Shown one piece after another: positions 6,149 through 13,229 of a stretch of 32,081 nucleotides of DNA. The position numbers and the translations under genes are program-made. Under the pieces are notes generated by a model. The model was given only the letters and a program-made list of their open reading frames with translations, did no database searches and had not been told where the DNA came from. The number at the start of each line of letters is the position of its first letter. Position 1 is the first letter of the stretch. The stretch is taken from NCBI GenBank assembly GCA_910584245.1, contig CAJTZF010000029.1, positions 1 to 32,081 of the forward strand, given 5' to 3'. Source of the DNA: an uncultured Eubacterium sp. Lineage in GTDB: Bacteria > Bacillota > Clostridia > Lachnospirales > Lachnospiraceae.

Positions 6149-7223
6149 AAAATAAACTCTCCTTTGCTATTTCTGTCAGATCCACAGCCCCACAGGGACC
6201 CCGTATCAGTTTTCTGTCCTGAACTGCCAGTGTAGTGATATTTACTCTCTGGCAGTCATAATTACAATTCTTACAATTCCTACACAGAGAAAGATACGTG
6301 TATATTATAGGGGCAGAATGTGCAACGCGGGATTTCTCCCCAGACTCATCCTTAATCTCAGACTCACTCCCAGTTTCCATAAAGTCACAAGTCAGTTTCC
6401 TTGAGTACCATGCCACCATCCTGCTCAGATGCTCATGTTCTGAACCTTTCTTCGGCACATCCATGCTTAATTCCCGTATCTTTCCCACTATTTCCATAAT
6501 TTCTTCCTGTTCAGGAAGTGAAACCTCGGCACCCACCGGATACCTTTTATTAAAAATGAGACAGCCATAAGAACTGGAAAGACGGTATAGAGCAAAGACA
6601 TCCCCATGCTTCTTAAAAAACCTCCATACCTTTGTCTTTTCCCAGCCCCATCGCTGTCCCAGGGTTTCCAAAGTCAAAATGGCGCCATACTTGCCATACT
6701 GGACTGCCGGTGCCATAAATGAAAACACATTGTTTGGATCTTCTGTCACAGTATGACACCATAAATCCAGCCATGCGTCTGCTTCCTCAAATATATAATG
6801 TTCTTTTACCAGCCGTTCCGTAATATTCCGTGGTATACATAAAAAGCCATATCCTTCTGTAGTATATACCGTCCCTTTCATACAGGCTGCCCCGGAACAT
6901 TTCCGAACCCAGTCTGTAATCTGGTAAGTAAATTTCTTAGTATCCTGCTCTAACTCATAACGGACATATCCAAGCTGCTGCAGTTTTTCCACTATGTCCA
7001 GCGCCTTTTTCCTGCTCTTTGTTCCCAGAATGCTTTTCAGACCAACTACACCACCAGCCCACATCCCCGGAATCACAGTATTGGTATAGCCACAGTACAG
7101 GGATGTTCCTTTCCGAAATGCCGCACGGGATGCCAGCCTTGCCCAGTCGCCCAGTACCCCCTTGCCCTCCGGGACAATGTTACGGGGCAGCTTTACCCAC
7201 TCGTAGTGCCATAGACACTTCAT
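6135..7223 (-). CDS. Winged-helix protein, possible element replication initiator
   Basis: This 362-residue protein has an N-terminal part resembling winged-helix replication or DnaD-like modules: HYEWVKLPRNIV at the start, then SRKKALDIVEKLQQLGYVRY near residues 70-90 followed by a beta wing. A second helical DNA-binding-like part follows (RWGWEKTKVWRFFKKHGDV, about 200-220). The C-terminal third has a cysteine cluster, CRNCKNCNYDC, that could bind a metal. No ATPase motif or nickase motif is seen. The start at 7223 has AGGAGG eight bases upstream; the ATG three codons earlier sits too close to that site. It lies between a DUF5348 gene and the HTH gene, so a role in replication or maintenance of the element is a reasonable inference, not a demonstrated one. 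Confidence 0.6.
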   Translation of the reverse strand: MKCLWHYEWVKLPRNIVPEGKGVLGDWARLASRAAFRKGTSLYCGYTNTVIPGMWAGGVVGLKSILGTKSRKKALDIVEKLQQLGYVRYELEQDTKKFTYQITDWVRKCSGAACMKGTVYTTEGYGFLCIPRNITERLVKEHYIFEEADAWLDLWCHTVTEDPNNVFSFMAPAVQYGKYGAILTLETLGQRWGWEKTKVWRFFKKHGDVFALYRLSSSYGCLIFNKRYPVGAEVSLPEQEEIMEIVGKIRELSMDVPKKGSEHEHLSRMVAWYSRKLTCDFMETGSESEIKDESGEKSRVAHSAPIIYTYLSLCRNCKNCNYDCQRVNITTLAVQDRKLIRGPCGAVDLTEIAKESLFYECE

Positions 7224-7295
7224 AAGGAACACCTCCTGTAAATTGGCATTAAAATAAGGCAGTCCCTAAACGAAACTGCCCTGGCAGACAATATA

Positions 7296-7514
7296 TCAAA
7301 TTTTCACTGGCAACCCAATCAATGAATCTGCATCCACACCAACCAGATACCATTTGCTATTTATGTCCATTTCAATACGTGTGTGAATCCATTTGCCATC
7401 AACCATGACCTCCATGCCCTCTCCACAGTGCAGACCGCCATAATACTCTTCTAATCCAAAACGTATGTCCATACGTCCACTTTCTTCGTTACAAATCAAT
7501 GCACCTTTTCTCAT
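7296..7514 (-). CDS. DUF5348 family protein
   Basis: This 72-residue protein matches the DUF5348 pattern I recall from Clostridia mobile elements. Its features are a conserved start MRKGALICNEESGR, the central DIRFGLEEYYGGLHCGEG block, DGKWIHTRIEM, and a WYLVGVDADSLIGLPVKI end. It is predicted to be a small beta-rich protein. Its biochemical function is unknown. It is usually found next to replication or conjugation genes, and here it is the first gene of a three-gene unit. The ATG has GGAGG seven bases upstream. A gap of 72 bases separates it from the next gene. Confidence 0.82.
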   Translation of the reverse strand: MRKGALICNEESGRMDIRFGLEEYYGGLHCGEGMEVMVDGKWIHTRIEMDINSKWYLVGVDADSLIGLPVKI

Positions 7515-7544
7515 AATATCGCCTCCATAAAATCCTTTGCACGC

Positions 7545-7584
7545 AAAAAAGCCAATACATCCACTTTCATAGATATATTGGCTT
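7545..7584 (-). terminator. Intrinsic terminator upstream of the DUF5348 gene
   Basis: The stem 7549-7560 with 7573-7584 is complementary at 12 positions including one wobble, with a 12-base loop and six T after it on the minus strand. It would stop leftward transcription from rpmF before it enters the element. Confidence 0.78.
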
Positions 7585-7621
7585 CATGTACACTTTTGCA
7601 AAAATGTGTTCCTGCAGAAAC

Positions 7622-7681
7622 TTAACCCAAAAACATGATAAACCTTCTTCCGTTCGTCAATTGGGTTAAAAATGGGTTAAA
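7622..7681. repeat. TGGGTTAA repeats: direct pair with 11-bp period plus one inverted copy
   Basis: TGGGTTAAA occurs at 7662-7670 and 7673-7681, and the inverted form TTAACCCA at 7622-7629. An imperfect inverted hairpin AAACCC...GGGTTT lies just to the right (about 7712-7734). This arrangement, immediately downstream of rpmF, resembles an integrase attachment region at an element end. Confidence 0.5.
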
Positions 7682-7739
7682 TTCACTCTTTTTAACCATA
7701 AAGTTTTTTGCAAACCCTCGATTTTATGGGGTTTACCGC

Positions 7740-7922
7740 TTATTCAGCGCTGGCAATAATCTCTTTCTTGTTGTAGCTCCCACAGCTTTTGCATACTCTG
7801 TGCGGAACCATCAATTCTCCACACTTGCTGCATTTTACCAAAGTAGGAACTGTCATTTTCCAATTTGCTCTCCGTTTGTCTCTTCTCGCTTTCGAAGATT
7901 TATTCTTAGGACAGATTGACAT
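7740..7922 (-). CDS. rpmF: 50S ribosomal protein L32
   Basis: L32 is a small zinc-ribbon protein of the large ribosomal subunit. The 60 residues match the family from the first codons (SICPKNKSSKARRDKRRANW) through the two zinc-binding CxxC pairs, CSKCGELM and CKSCGSY. The length is normal. The ATG has AAGGAGG nine bases upstream, and a near-perfect promoter lies at 7961-7989. In many Clostridia rpmF follows a yceD/DUF177 gene and is followed by plsX and fatty-acid genes. Here ackA lies directly upstream with no yceD between, and a mobile element lies downstream. Confidence 0.97.
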   Translation of the reverse strand: MSICPKNKSSKARRDKRRANWKMTVPTLVKCSKCGELMVPHRVCKSCGSYNKKEIIASAE

Positions 7923-7960
7923 GCCATTACACCTCCTTCACAACTCAAAACACTCTAACA

Positions 7961-7989
7961 ATTATAACGATACTAGTATCATTTGTCAA
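7961..7989 (-). promoter_or_regulatory. Consensus sigma-A promoter of rpmF with palindromic operator in the spacer
   Basis: On the minus strand a perfect TTGACA (7984-7989) is followed after exactly 17 bases by a perfect TATAAT (7961-7966), 39 bases upstream of the rpmF ATG. The spacer contains the perfect 12-bp palindrome GATACTAGTATC (7969-7980), ideally placed for a dimeric repressor that blocks RNA polymerase. Confidence 0.85.
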
Positions 7990-8010
7990 CACTTTTCTAC
8001 AACTTATTTC

Positions 8011-9201
8011 CTATTTTACCAATGCGACCGTCTCACGCGCAATTGCCAGCTCTTCATTGGTCGGCACAACCATCACCTTTACCTTGCTGCCAGGTGACGA
8101 GACAACTTTTTCTTCACTTCGGATCGCATTTTCCTTTTTGTCAATTTCCACTCCGAGGTAGCCGAGATAACTGCAGATGTACTCGCGCATAATATTGTTG
8201 TTTTCACCAAGTCCCGCCGTAAATACAATCGCATCGACTCCGTTCATTGCCGCCGTGTACGCTCCGATATATTTTGCCACGCGGTATCCAAATACATCCT
8301 GTGCCATCTGCGCCCGTTCATTGCCCTCTGCCGCTGCCGTCTCCAAATCACGGAAATCGCTGGACACTCCCGAAAGTCCATATACACCTGACTCCTTATT
8401 CAAAAGTGTCATAATCTCCTCCAGGGATTTGCCCATACTATGTGCCAGATACTCTATAATAGCAGGATCAATGTCGCCGCTTCTCGTACCCATGACAAGT
8501 CCCTCCAATGGGGTCAGTCCCATGCTCGTATCAACCGACTTTCCGTTCTTTACCGCAGAAATGCTGGCGCCATTTCCGAGATGGCATACAATCACCCTTG
8601 AGTTGTCCGGATCCAGGCCTAGAACCTCAATTGCCCGTTTGGATACGAAACTATGGCTTGTCCCATGAAATCCATAGCGGCGTACTTTATATTTTTCATA
8701 GCATTCATACGGAAGTCCATACATAAATGCCACTGGTTCCATCGTCTGATGAAATGCGGTATCAAACACCGCGATATTCGGTACCCCTGGCATAATTGCC
8801 TGACAGGCCCGGATTCCGATAAGATTCGCGGGGTTATGCAGCGGCGCCAATGGATTACACTCCTCGATTGCCGCCATCACATCATCATCAATGACAACCG
8901 ATGAGGCAAATTTCTCACCGCCGTGCACGACGCGGTGTCCAATCGCATCAATTTGCGACAAATCCTGAATGACGCCGGACTCTGCGTCTGTAAGCTCCTC
9001 CAACACTAGTTTTATAGCTACCTCATGATCGGGCATCGCCTTATCTATCACAACCTTTTCACTTCCTGCCGGCGCATGGCTTAATCTTCCGTCAATTCCA
9101 ATTCTCTCACAAATGCCGACTGCAAGCGCCTGTTCTGTCTCCGAATCAATCAGCTGGTATTTAAGGGATGAACTACCACAATTGATTACTAATACCTTCA
9201 T
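8011..9201 (-). CDS. ackA: Acetate kinase
   Basis: AckA interconverts acetyl phosphate and ADP with acetate and ATP, the ATP-yielding last step of acetate fermentation in the cytoplasm. The 396-residue protein has the usual length and all signatures: VINCGSSSLKYQL at the start (ATPase-fold phosphate loop), GHRVVHGGEKF near residue 90, HGTSH and HLGNGAS in the middle, GTRSGDIDP and the FTAGLGENN loop near the end. GAAGGA lies seven bases before the ATG and a promoter at 9248-9276. The usual partner pta is not in this window, so it is either elsewhere or absent here. The gene is separated from rpmF by 88 bases that contain the rpmF promoter. Confidence 0.98.
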   Translation of the reverse strand: MKVLVINCGSSSLKYQLIDSETEQALAVGICERIGIDGRLSHAPAGSEKVVIDKAMPDHEVAIKLVLEELTDAESGVIQDLSQIDAIGHRVVHGGEKFASSVVIDDDVMAAIEECNPLAPLHNPANLIGIRACQAIMPGVPNIAVFDTAFHQTMEPVAFMYGLPYECYEKYKVRRYGFHGTSHSFVSKRAIEVLGLDPDNSRVIVCHLGNGASISAVKNGKSVDTSMGLTPLEGLVMGTRSGDIDPAIIEYLAHSMGKSLEEIMTLLNKESGVYGLSGVSSDFRDLETAAAEGNERAQMAQDVFGYRVAKYIGAYTAAMNGVDAIVFTAGLGENNNIMREYICSYLGYLGVEIDKKENAIRSEEKVVSSPGSKVKVMVVPTNEELAIARETVALVK

Positions 9202-9247
9202 TTTATTTCCTTCTTTCCTAGTTATTGTTAAATAATCTCATGAAGCT

Positions 9248-9276
9248 ATTATACAACTGCAAAATTAAAAATTCAA
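9248..9276 (-). promoter_or_regulatory. Predicted sigma-A promoter of ackA
   Basis: TTGAAT (9271-9276) and a perfect TATAAT (9248-9253) on the minus strand are separated by exactly 17 AT-rich bases, 46 bases upstream of the ackA ATG. Confidence 0.7.
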
Positions 9277-9290
9277 CCCTAAAAAATGAA

Positions 9291-10172
9291 TTACTTCTGC
9301 CCCTCGATATAAAAGATGCCAATTGATCCCGGGCCAGTGTGAATGCCAATAACCGGGTCAAGCGTGTTCAATATAACCTTGGTTACCTTGTCCGACTGGT
9401 ACAGACAATCCGCTACATACTTCGCATCCTCTATGCAGTCCCCGTGACTGACAAAGACCATCTGTTCTTCCTCCATTCCGTGGAGAACCCGTTTCACAAT
9501 TTCATCTAATGCCTTTTTCCGCCCTCTTACTTTCGCTTCCTGCTTTAAGACGCCGCCATTGTTCATACGCAGAATTAATTTGATTTTCAGCACAGTGCCT
9601 ACGACGGCTATCGCAGAGGAGGCCCTTCCGCTGCGCCTTAAATGCTGTAAATCATCTACCGTAAATACCGTATTGACACGCCAGCGGCACCGACTGCACC
9701 ACTCATAAATTTCCGGCAGCCGCTTCCCCTGCTTTTTCATCTTGATAGCGCCATAGACAAGCAGTCCCTCCCCGAGGGCGACACACAGACTATCGACCGC
9801 ATATATTTTCCGTTCCGGAAATTCCCCTTTTAGCATATTGAGTGCGCTCTCCACAGAATAATAGGTCCCGCTCAATTTTGAAGACAGACCGATGTACAAA
9901 ATATCCTTTCCTTCTTCCAGTATCCTCCTGGCAGCCTCATAGGAAATGCTCTTATTGACCATTGAAGTCGTAATTACTTTTCCGGAACGCAAAAGCTCAT
10001 ACAGCTGTTTAAAGTTTTCCTCTGGCTCCTCACTAAAACCCGGATATTCCCGGTCCTCCACCATATACGTCAGGGGAAGCACGACAATTCCGTATTTTTC
10101 AATATAGGGCCGGGGCAGGTTTGATGTAGAATCCGTAATAATTGTAAATGTATCATTTTTATCATTCTTCAT
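9291..10172 (-). CDS. DegV family fatty-acid-binding protein
   Basis: DegV proteins (FakB type) bind a fatty acid and present it to the kinase FakA for phosphorylation. The 293-residue protein shows the family pattern: TIITDSTSNLP near the start, VLPLTYMVEDREY, TTSMVNKS, then YIGLSSKLSGTY around the bound carboxylate, VDSLCVALGEGLL, and a C-terminal HTGPGSIGIFY. The start at 10172 has GGAGG ten bases upstream; an ATG sixteen codons earlier is less well placed. No fakA is in the window. The gene is divergent from the ylbJ-like gene across about 100 bases. Confidence 0.93.
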   Translation of the reverse strand: MKNDKNDTFTIITDSTSNLPRPYIEKYGIVVLPLTYMVEDREYPGFSEEPEENFKQLYELLRSGKVITTSMVNKSISYEAARRILEEGKDILYIGLSSKLSGTYYSVESALNMLKGEFPERKIYAVDSLCVALGEGLLVYGAIKMKKQGKRLPEIYEWCSRCRWRVNTVFTVDDLQHLRRSGRASSAIAVVGTVLKIKLILRMNNGGVLKQEAKVRGRKKALDEIVKRVLHGMEEEQMVFVSHGDCIEDAKYVADCLYQSDKVTKVILNTLDPVIGIHTGPGSIGIFYIEGQK

Positions 10173-10273
10173 TTTAAATGCTCCTCCAAACTCATACGAT
10201 TCAGTTTTATTTGTCTGCATATTGAAGAATATTTATTCATAACTTTTATAAATAGGATGTACGGAGAACTACT

Positions 10274-11143
10274 ATGCTGATCCTTTTCTTTCTCCTGCTT
10301 TTTATATTACTCCTGTTTCCAGAGGCCGCCGCCCAGGGAAGCAAAAACGGGCTTATTTTATGGGCCACCGTCCTTGTTCCCTCCCTTCTCCCCTTCTCCA
10401 TTCTCACCTCTCTTATCCGACAATATATGAGAGGTAAGCCATACCACTATCTTTTACTTGCCGCGGGCATCCTCTCCGGATATCCCATCGGCGCCAAAAT
10501 CGCCGGTGAGCTCTACGCAGACGGTTCCCTGTCCAAAAAGCGCGCCCTTTTTTTTGCAGGATTTACAAATAACCCTAGTCCAATGTTCATCCTCTTTTTC
10601 GTAACGGGAAACACGCTCCACATGGATTCCGGGAAATACCTTTTCTATTTTCTCGTCCTGCTCTCCTCCTTGCTGGGCAGCCTTTGTTTTTCCCTGTTCA
10701 CCGCCCGACGGTGTAGCAATACAAAAAAACCGGTGACCCGCTGCGCAAAGGAAGCGCCTTGCTATCTTCCATTTTCTAAAGTCATTGACGCGGAAATAGC
10801 CTCCAGCGCCCTCCTCCTCATTAAAATCGGCGGCTATATCATGCTCTTTTCCATCTTTGCTGCACTGCTGCAAAAACTTCCCATCGTGCCATACTATTGG
10901 AAGCTCCTGTTGGGAAGCGTATTGGAAATCACCACAGGAAATGCTATGATTTCCCACGCACCCGTAGCAGCTAACATCAAAATAATCCTGTCACTTGCCG
11001 CCACTTCCTTTGGTGGACTGTCAGCGGCAGCCCAGACAAACAGTGTGTTGCAAAATACAGGATTATCTCTATACCATTATTTAATTATGAAATTATTAAG
11101 CGGGTTATGCGCACTTCTGCTGGGGGTTGTCCTTTTTTGGTAA
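10274..11143 (+). CDS. ylbJ: YlbJ-like sporulation/nucleoside-recognition membrane protein
   Basis: This 289-residue, very hydrophobic protein has about seven or eight membrane segments. It resembles YlbJ, an integral membrane protein needed for spore cortex formation in Bacillus, with the nucleoside-recognition (Gate) type motif. Supporting sites are LLPFSILTSLIR near residue 40, the GILSGYPIGAKIAGEL block near 75 and FTNNPSPMFI near 100, then a second Gate-like half in the C-terminal part. GGAG lies seven bases before the ATG. It is the only chromosomal plus-strand gene in the right three-quarters of the window, and converges tightly on the coiled-coil gene with a 17-base gap. In related genomes ylbJ often sits near rsmD and coaD, which supports the name; B. 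subtilis YlbJ is longer. Confidence 0.82.
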   Translation: MLILFFLLLFILLLFPEAAAQGSKNGLILWATVLVPSLLPFSILTSLIRQYMRGKPYHYLLLAAGILSGYPIGAKIAGELYADGSLSKKRALFFAGFTNNPSPMFILFFVTGNTLHMDSGKYLFYFLVLLSSLLGSLCFSLFTARRCSNTKKPVTRCAKEAPCYLPFSKVIDAEIASSALLLIKIGGYIMLFSIFAALLQKLPIVPYYWKLLLGSVLEITTGNAMISHAPVAANIKIILSLAATSFGGLSAAAQTNSVLQNTGLSLYHYLIMKLLSGLCALLLGVVLFW

Positions 11144-11160
11144 TGCCGCCTAAAGCCGGG

Positions 11161-11763
11161 TCACTCTGTGACAGACGCCGCTTCCATCTGAGGATCCTCT
11201 TCCGCCGGAAGATTCCCTTCAATCTGGTCTTTCAACTCGGTGCGGTTGCTTTTGATTACCTCGATATCCTTTTTTAATACATTGACAAGCATCGTTGATT
11301 TGCTTTCAATCTCTTTCAGGGACGATTCAATATTTCTGCCCGCCTCTCCGAGCAAGTCGCTCGTATAATAAAGCGCGGACGTGCGTACCTGGTCGCTTTC
11401 ACCTAACGCCTGGTTCAGTATATTCTGAGCCTGGACTTCCGCCTGCTTCACAATCTGCTCTGCCTGTACGTACGCCGTCTGTACAATCTCATTCTGGTCC
11501 AGAAGCTGAGCCGTCTGTTCCTGCGCCTGGCTCATAATTTTCTGTGCTTCCGCCTGCGCTTCACTAAGGATCTTCTCCCGGTTATTAATAATTTTCTGGT
11601 ATCTCTTAATCTCTTCTGGCGCACACATGCGGAGTGCGTCGAGCAAATCATAGAGCTCGTCCTTTGAAACCGTAACTTTGTTTGGATACAGCTTAGATGG
11701 CTTACAGCTCTCCACATATTCATAAATCTCGTCAATCGCTTTTTCGATTCTCGATGGATTCAT
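11161..11763 (-). CDS. Coiled-coil protein (often annotated as ATPase subunit H-like)
   Basis: This 200-residue soluble protein has a short globular start (SRIEKAIDEIYEYVE) followed by a long alanine/glutamine-rich helix, about residues 60-125, with AEAQKIMSQAQEQ and AEQIVKQAEVQAQN heptads. That pattern resembles V-ATPase subunit E/H or F-type b-subunit stalks, but no other ATPase subunit is near, so the similarity is probably only coiled-coil composition. In Lachnospiraceae a similar protein lies between rsmD/coaD and ylbJ/ackA, as here. It may interact with the division or envelope apparatus like DivIVA-type proteins; that is speculation. The start at 11763 has AGG nine bases upstream. Confidence 0.75.
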   Translation of the reverse strand: MNPSRIEKAIDEIYEYVESCKPSKLYPNKVTVSKDELYDLLDALRMCAPEEIKRYQKIINNREKILSEAQAEAQKIMSQAQEQTAQLLDQNEIVQTAYVQAEQIVKQAEVQAQNILNQALGESDQVRTSALYYTSDLLGEAGRNIESSLKEIESKSTMLVNVLKKDIEVIKSNRTELKDQIEGNLPAEEDPQMEAASVTE

Positions 11764-11825
11764 AATTCAATACCTGTTCCTTTCTTCATAGTCCGCCCAT
11801 AACGCCTGGTACCACTTTCATCTCT

Positions 11826-12380
11826 TTACCTGGCCCGTAAAAAAACGTGCTTGTTCGTTTTGTATCTTTTTATTTGAACTATTTCAAACACAGATTCATT
11901 CAAATCATCGATCTCCGTATCCAGCGCCGACTCAAAAATAACCAGCGTCCCTTTTTTTACAATAGACGAATGGGCAAACAAATGCAGAAGCTTCGGCTCA
12001 AACTCTTTGTTGTAGGGAGGGTCGGCATAAATAATGTCAAATTGCAGGCCCTCTTTTTCCATCTTTGATATAGCATAGGTAACCTCCGACGGATAAATAA
12101 CCGCCTCCTCCGCCAAGTGCGTTTTTTCCAAATTTGCCCGGATACACCGAAGCGGTTCCCGGGCAAATTCGACCAGATAAGCTTTTTTCGCCCCTCTGCT
12201 AATCGCCTCTATCCCAATCGCACCGCTGCCGCTAAACAAGTCGAGGAACAAACTACCCGGCACATCATCCTGTATCACATTGAATAATGTTTCCTTAATC
12301 CGGTCTGTCGTCGGCCTCGTATCCTTCCCCTCTGGGGCAATCAATGGCAGACGCCTCGCCTTGCCGGCAATCACTCGCAT
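11826..12380 (-). CDS. rsmD: 16S rRNA (guanine(966)-N2)-methyltransferase RsmD
   Basis: RsmD methylates G966 of 16S rRNA with S-adenosylmethionine. The 184 residues show the complete family signature: MRVIAGKARR at the start, the TRPTTDRIKETLFN block, the SAM-binding LDLFSGSGAIGIEAISRGA (about 46-64) and the catalytic DPPY at residues 120-123. The length is normal. AAGGAAGG lies upstream of the ATG and a promoter at 12428-12456. In most Firmicutes coaD follows rsmD directly; here the next gene is the coiled-coil protein, and no coaD is present in the window. Confidence 0.96.
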   Translation of the reverse strand: MRVIAGKARRLPLIAPEGKDTRPTTDRIKETLFNVIQDDVPGSLFLDLFSGSGAIGIEAISRGAKKAYLVEFAREPLRCIRANLEKTHLAEEAVIYPSEVTYAISKMEKEGLQFDIIYADPPYNKEFEPKLLHLFAHSSIVKKGTLVIFESALDTEIDDLNESVFEIVQIKRYKTNKHVFLRAR

Positions 12381-12427
12381 AGCATTCCTTCCTTTCTAGT
12401 TCAAAATCATATAAAACGCTTCCCCCT

Positions 12428-12456
12428 ATTATATACGAAAATCGCCATCTTTTCAA
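12428..12456 (-). promoter_or_regulatory. Predicted sigma-A promoter of rsmD
   Basis: TTGAAA (12451-12456) and a perfect TATAAT (12428-12433) on the minus strand lie exactly 17 bases apart, 47 bases upstream of the rsmD ATG. Three copies of a 12-bp repeat lie directly upstream of the -35 box. Confidence 0.75.
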
Positions 12457-12470
12457 GAATAATTTGGATT

Positions 12471-12506
12471 TTATACGTTAATTTTATACGTTAATTATAC
12501 GTTAAT
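12471..12506. repeat. Triple repeat TTATACGTTAAT upstream of the rsmD promoter
   Basis: The 12-mer occurs at 12471-12482, 12484-12495 and 12495-12506, with start-to-start distances of 13 and 11 bases. It ends 15 bases upstream of the rsmD -35 box, a position suited to an activator or UP-like element. The protein, if any, is unknown. Confidence 0.7.
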
Positions 12507-12551
12507 CACAAAAGATCCTTACTTAACGAAATCATGACTCTGCCCACTGTT

Positions 12552-13229
12552 TTAGCCACGCTTTTCCACAACCTCACCTTGTTTTTTGTAAATACTTTGT
12601 CCTGGAACATATCCCCTCACAGATGAAAGAGGATATACGTTAGTGTGGCTTCCGACCACTGTTCCCGGATTCAGTATGCTGCCGCACCCGATTTCCACAT
12701 AACTGCCAAGCACAGCACCCATTTTCTTCCGGCCAGTCTTTATCTTTCTATCACCGAACCGAATTTCCACAAGCGTTTTGTCAGATTTCACATTCGAGGT
12801 TATGGAACCCGCCCCCATATGGGACTTGTATCCCAAAATAGAATCCCCCACATAATTGTAATGAGGCACCTGCACACCGTCAAATAAAATAACATTTTTT
12901 AATTCTGTTGAATTTCCCACAACCGTACCTTTTCCTACCACCGCGCTTCCACGGATAAATGCGCAATGCCTTATCTCTGCCCCCTCATCTATGATGGCGG
13001 GCCCCTGAATCAATGCACTTGGCGCAACCGAAGCGCTTTTAGCAATCCATATGTCCTCGCCACGCCTCTCAAATACATCCTCGGAAAGATTCTCTCCCAT
13101 TTCCATAATCAACTCTGCAATATAGGAAAGTACCTCATAAGGATAATCATACCGGGCGATTCCCTCCCAGGCAATCGTTTCCCTGTCAGTAAAAAGTACG
13201 TCATTTGTCAATTCTTTCACTCTACTCAT
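12552..13229 (-). CDS. Left-handed beta-helix (hexapeptide) transferase, GlmU-C-like
   Basis: This 225-residue protein has an N-terminal helical part (residues 1-60) and a central to C-terminal series of hexapeptide repeats: IAKSASVAPSALIQGPAIID, GSAVVGKGTVVGNS, and later GSILNPGTVVGSHTNVYP. These fold as a trimeric beta-helix that carries acyl- or nucleotidyl-transfer sites. The layout resembles the acetyltransferase half of GlmU and related UDP-N-acetylglucosamine diphosphorylase-like proteins, but the nucleotidyltransferase half is missing. The substrate cannot be read from sequence. The ATG overlaps the topB stop (ATGA), so it is the last gene of the long operon and is coupled to topB. 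Confidence 0.82.
   Translation of the reverse strand: MSRVKELTNDVLFTDRETIAWEGIARYDYPYEVLSYIAELIMEMGENLSEDVFERRGEDIWIAKSASVAPSALIQGPAIIDEGAEIRHCAFIRGSAVVGKGTVVGNSTELKNVILFDGVQVPHYNYVGDSILGYKSHMGAGSITSNVKSDKTLVEIRFGDRKIKTGRKKMGAVLGSYVEIGCGSILNPGTVVGSHTNVYPLSSVRGYVPGQSIYKKQGEVVEKRG

Noticed and set aside
10454..10957. 167-residue minus-strand ORF
   Set aside because: Antisense shadow of the ylbJ-like gene, which has the membrane pattern and a ribosome site.
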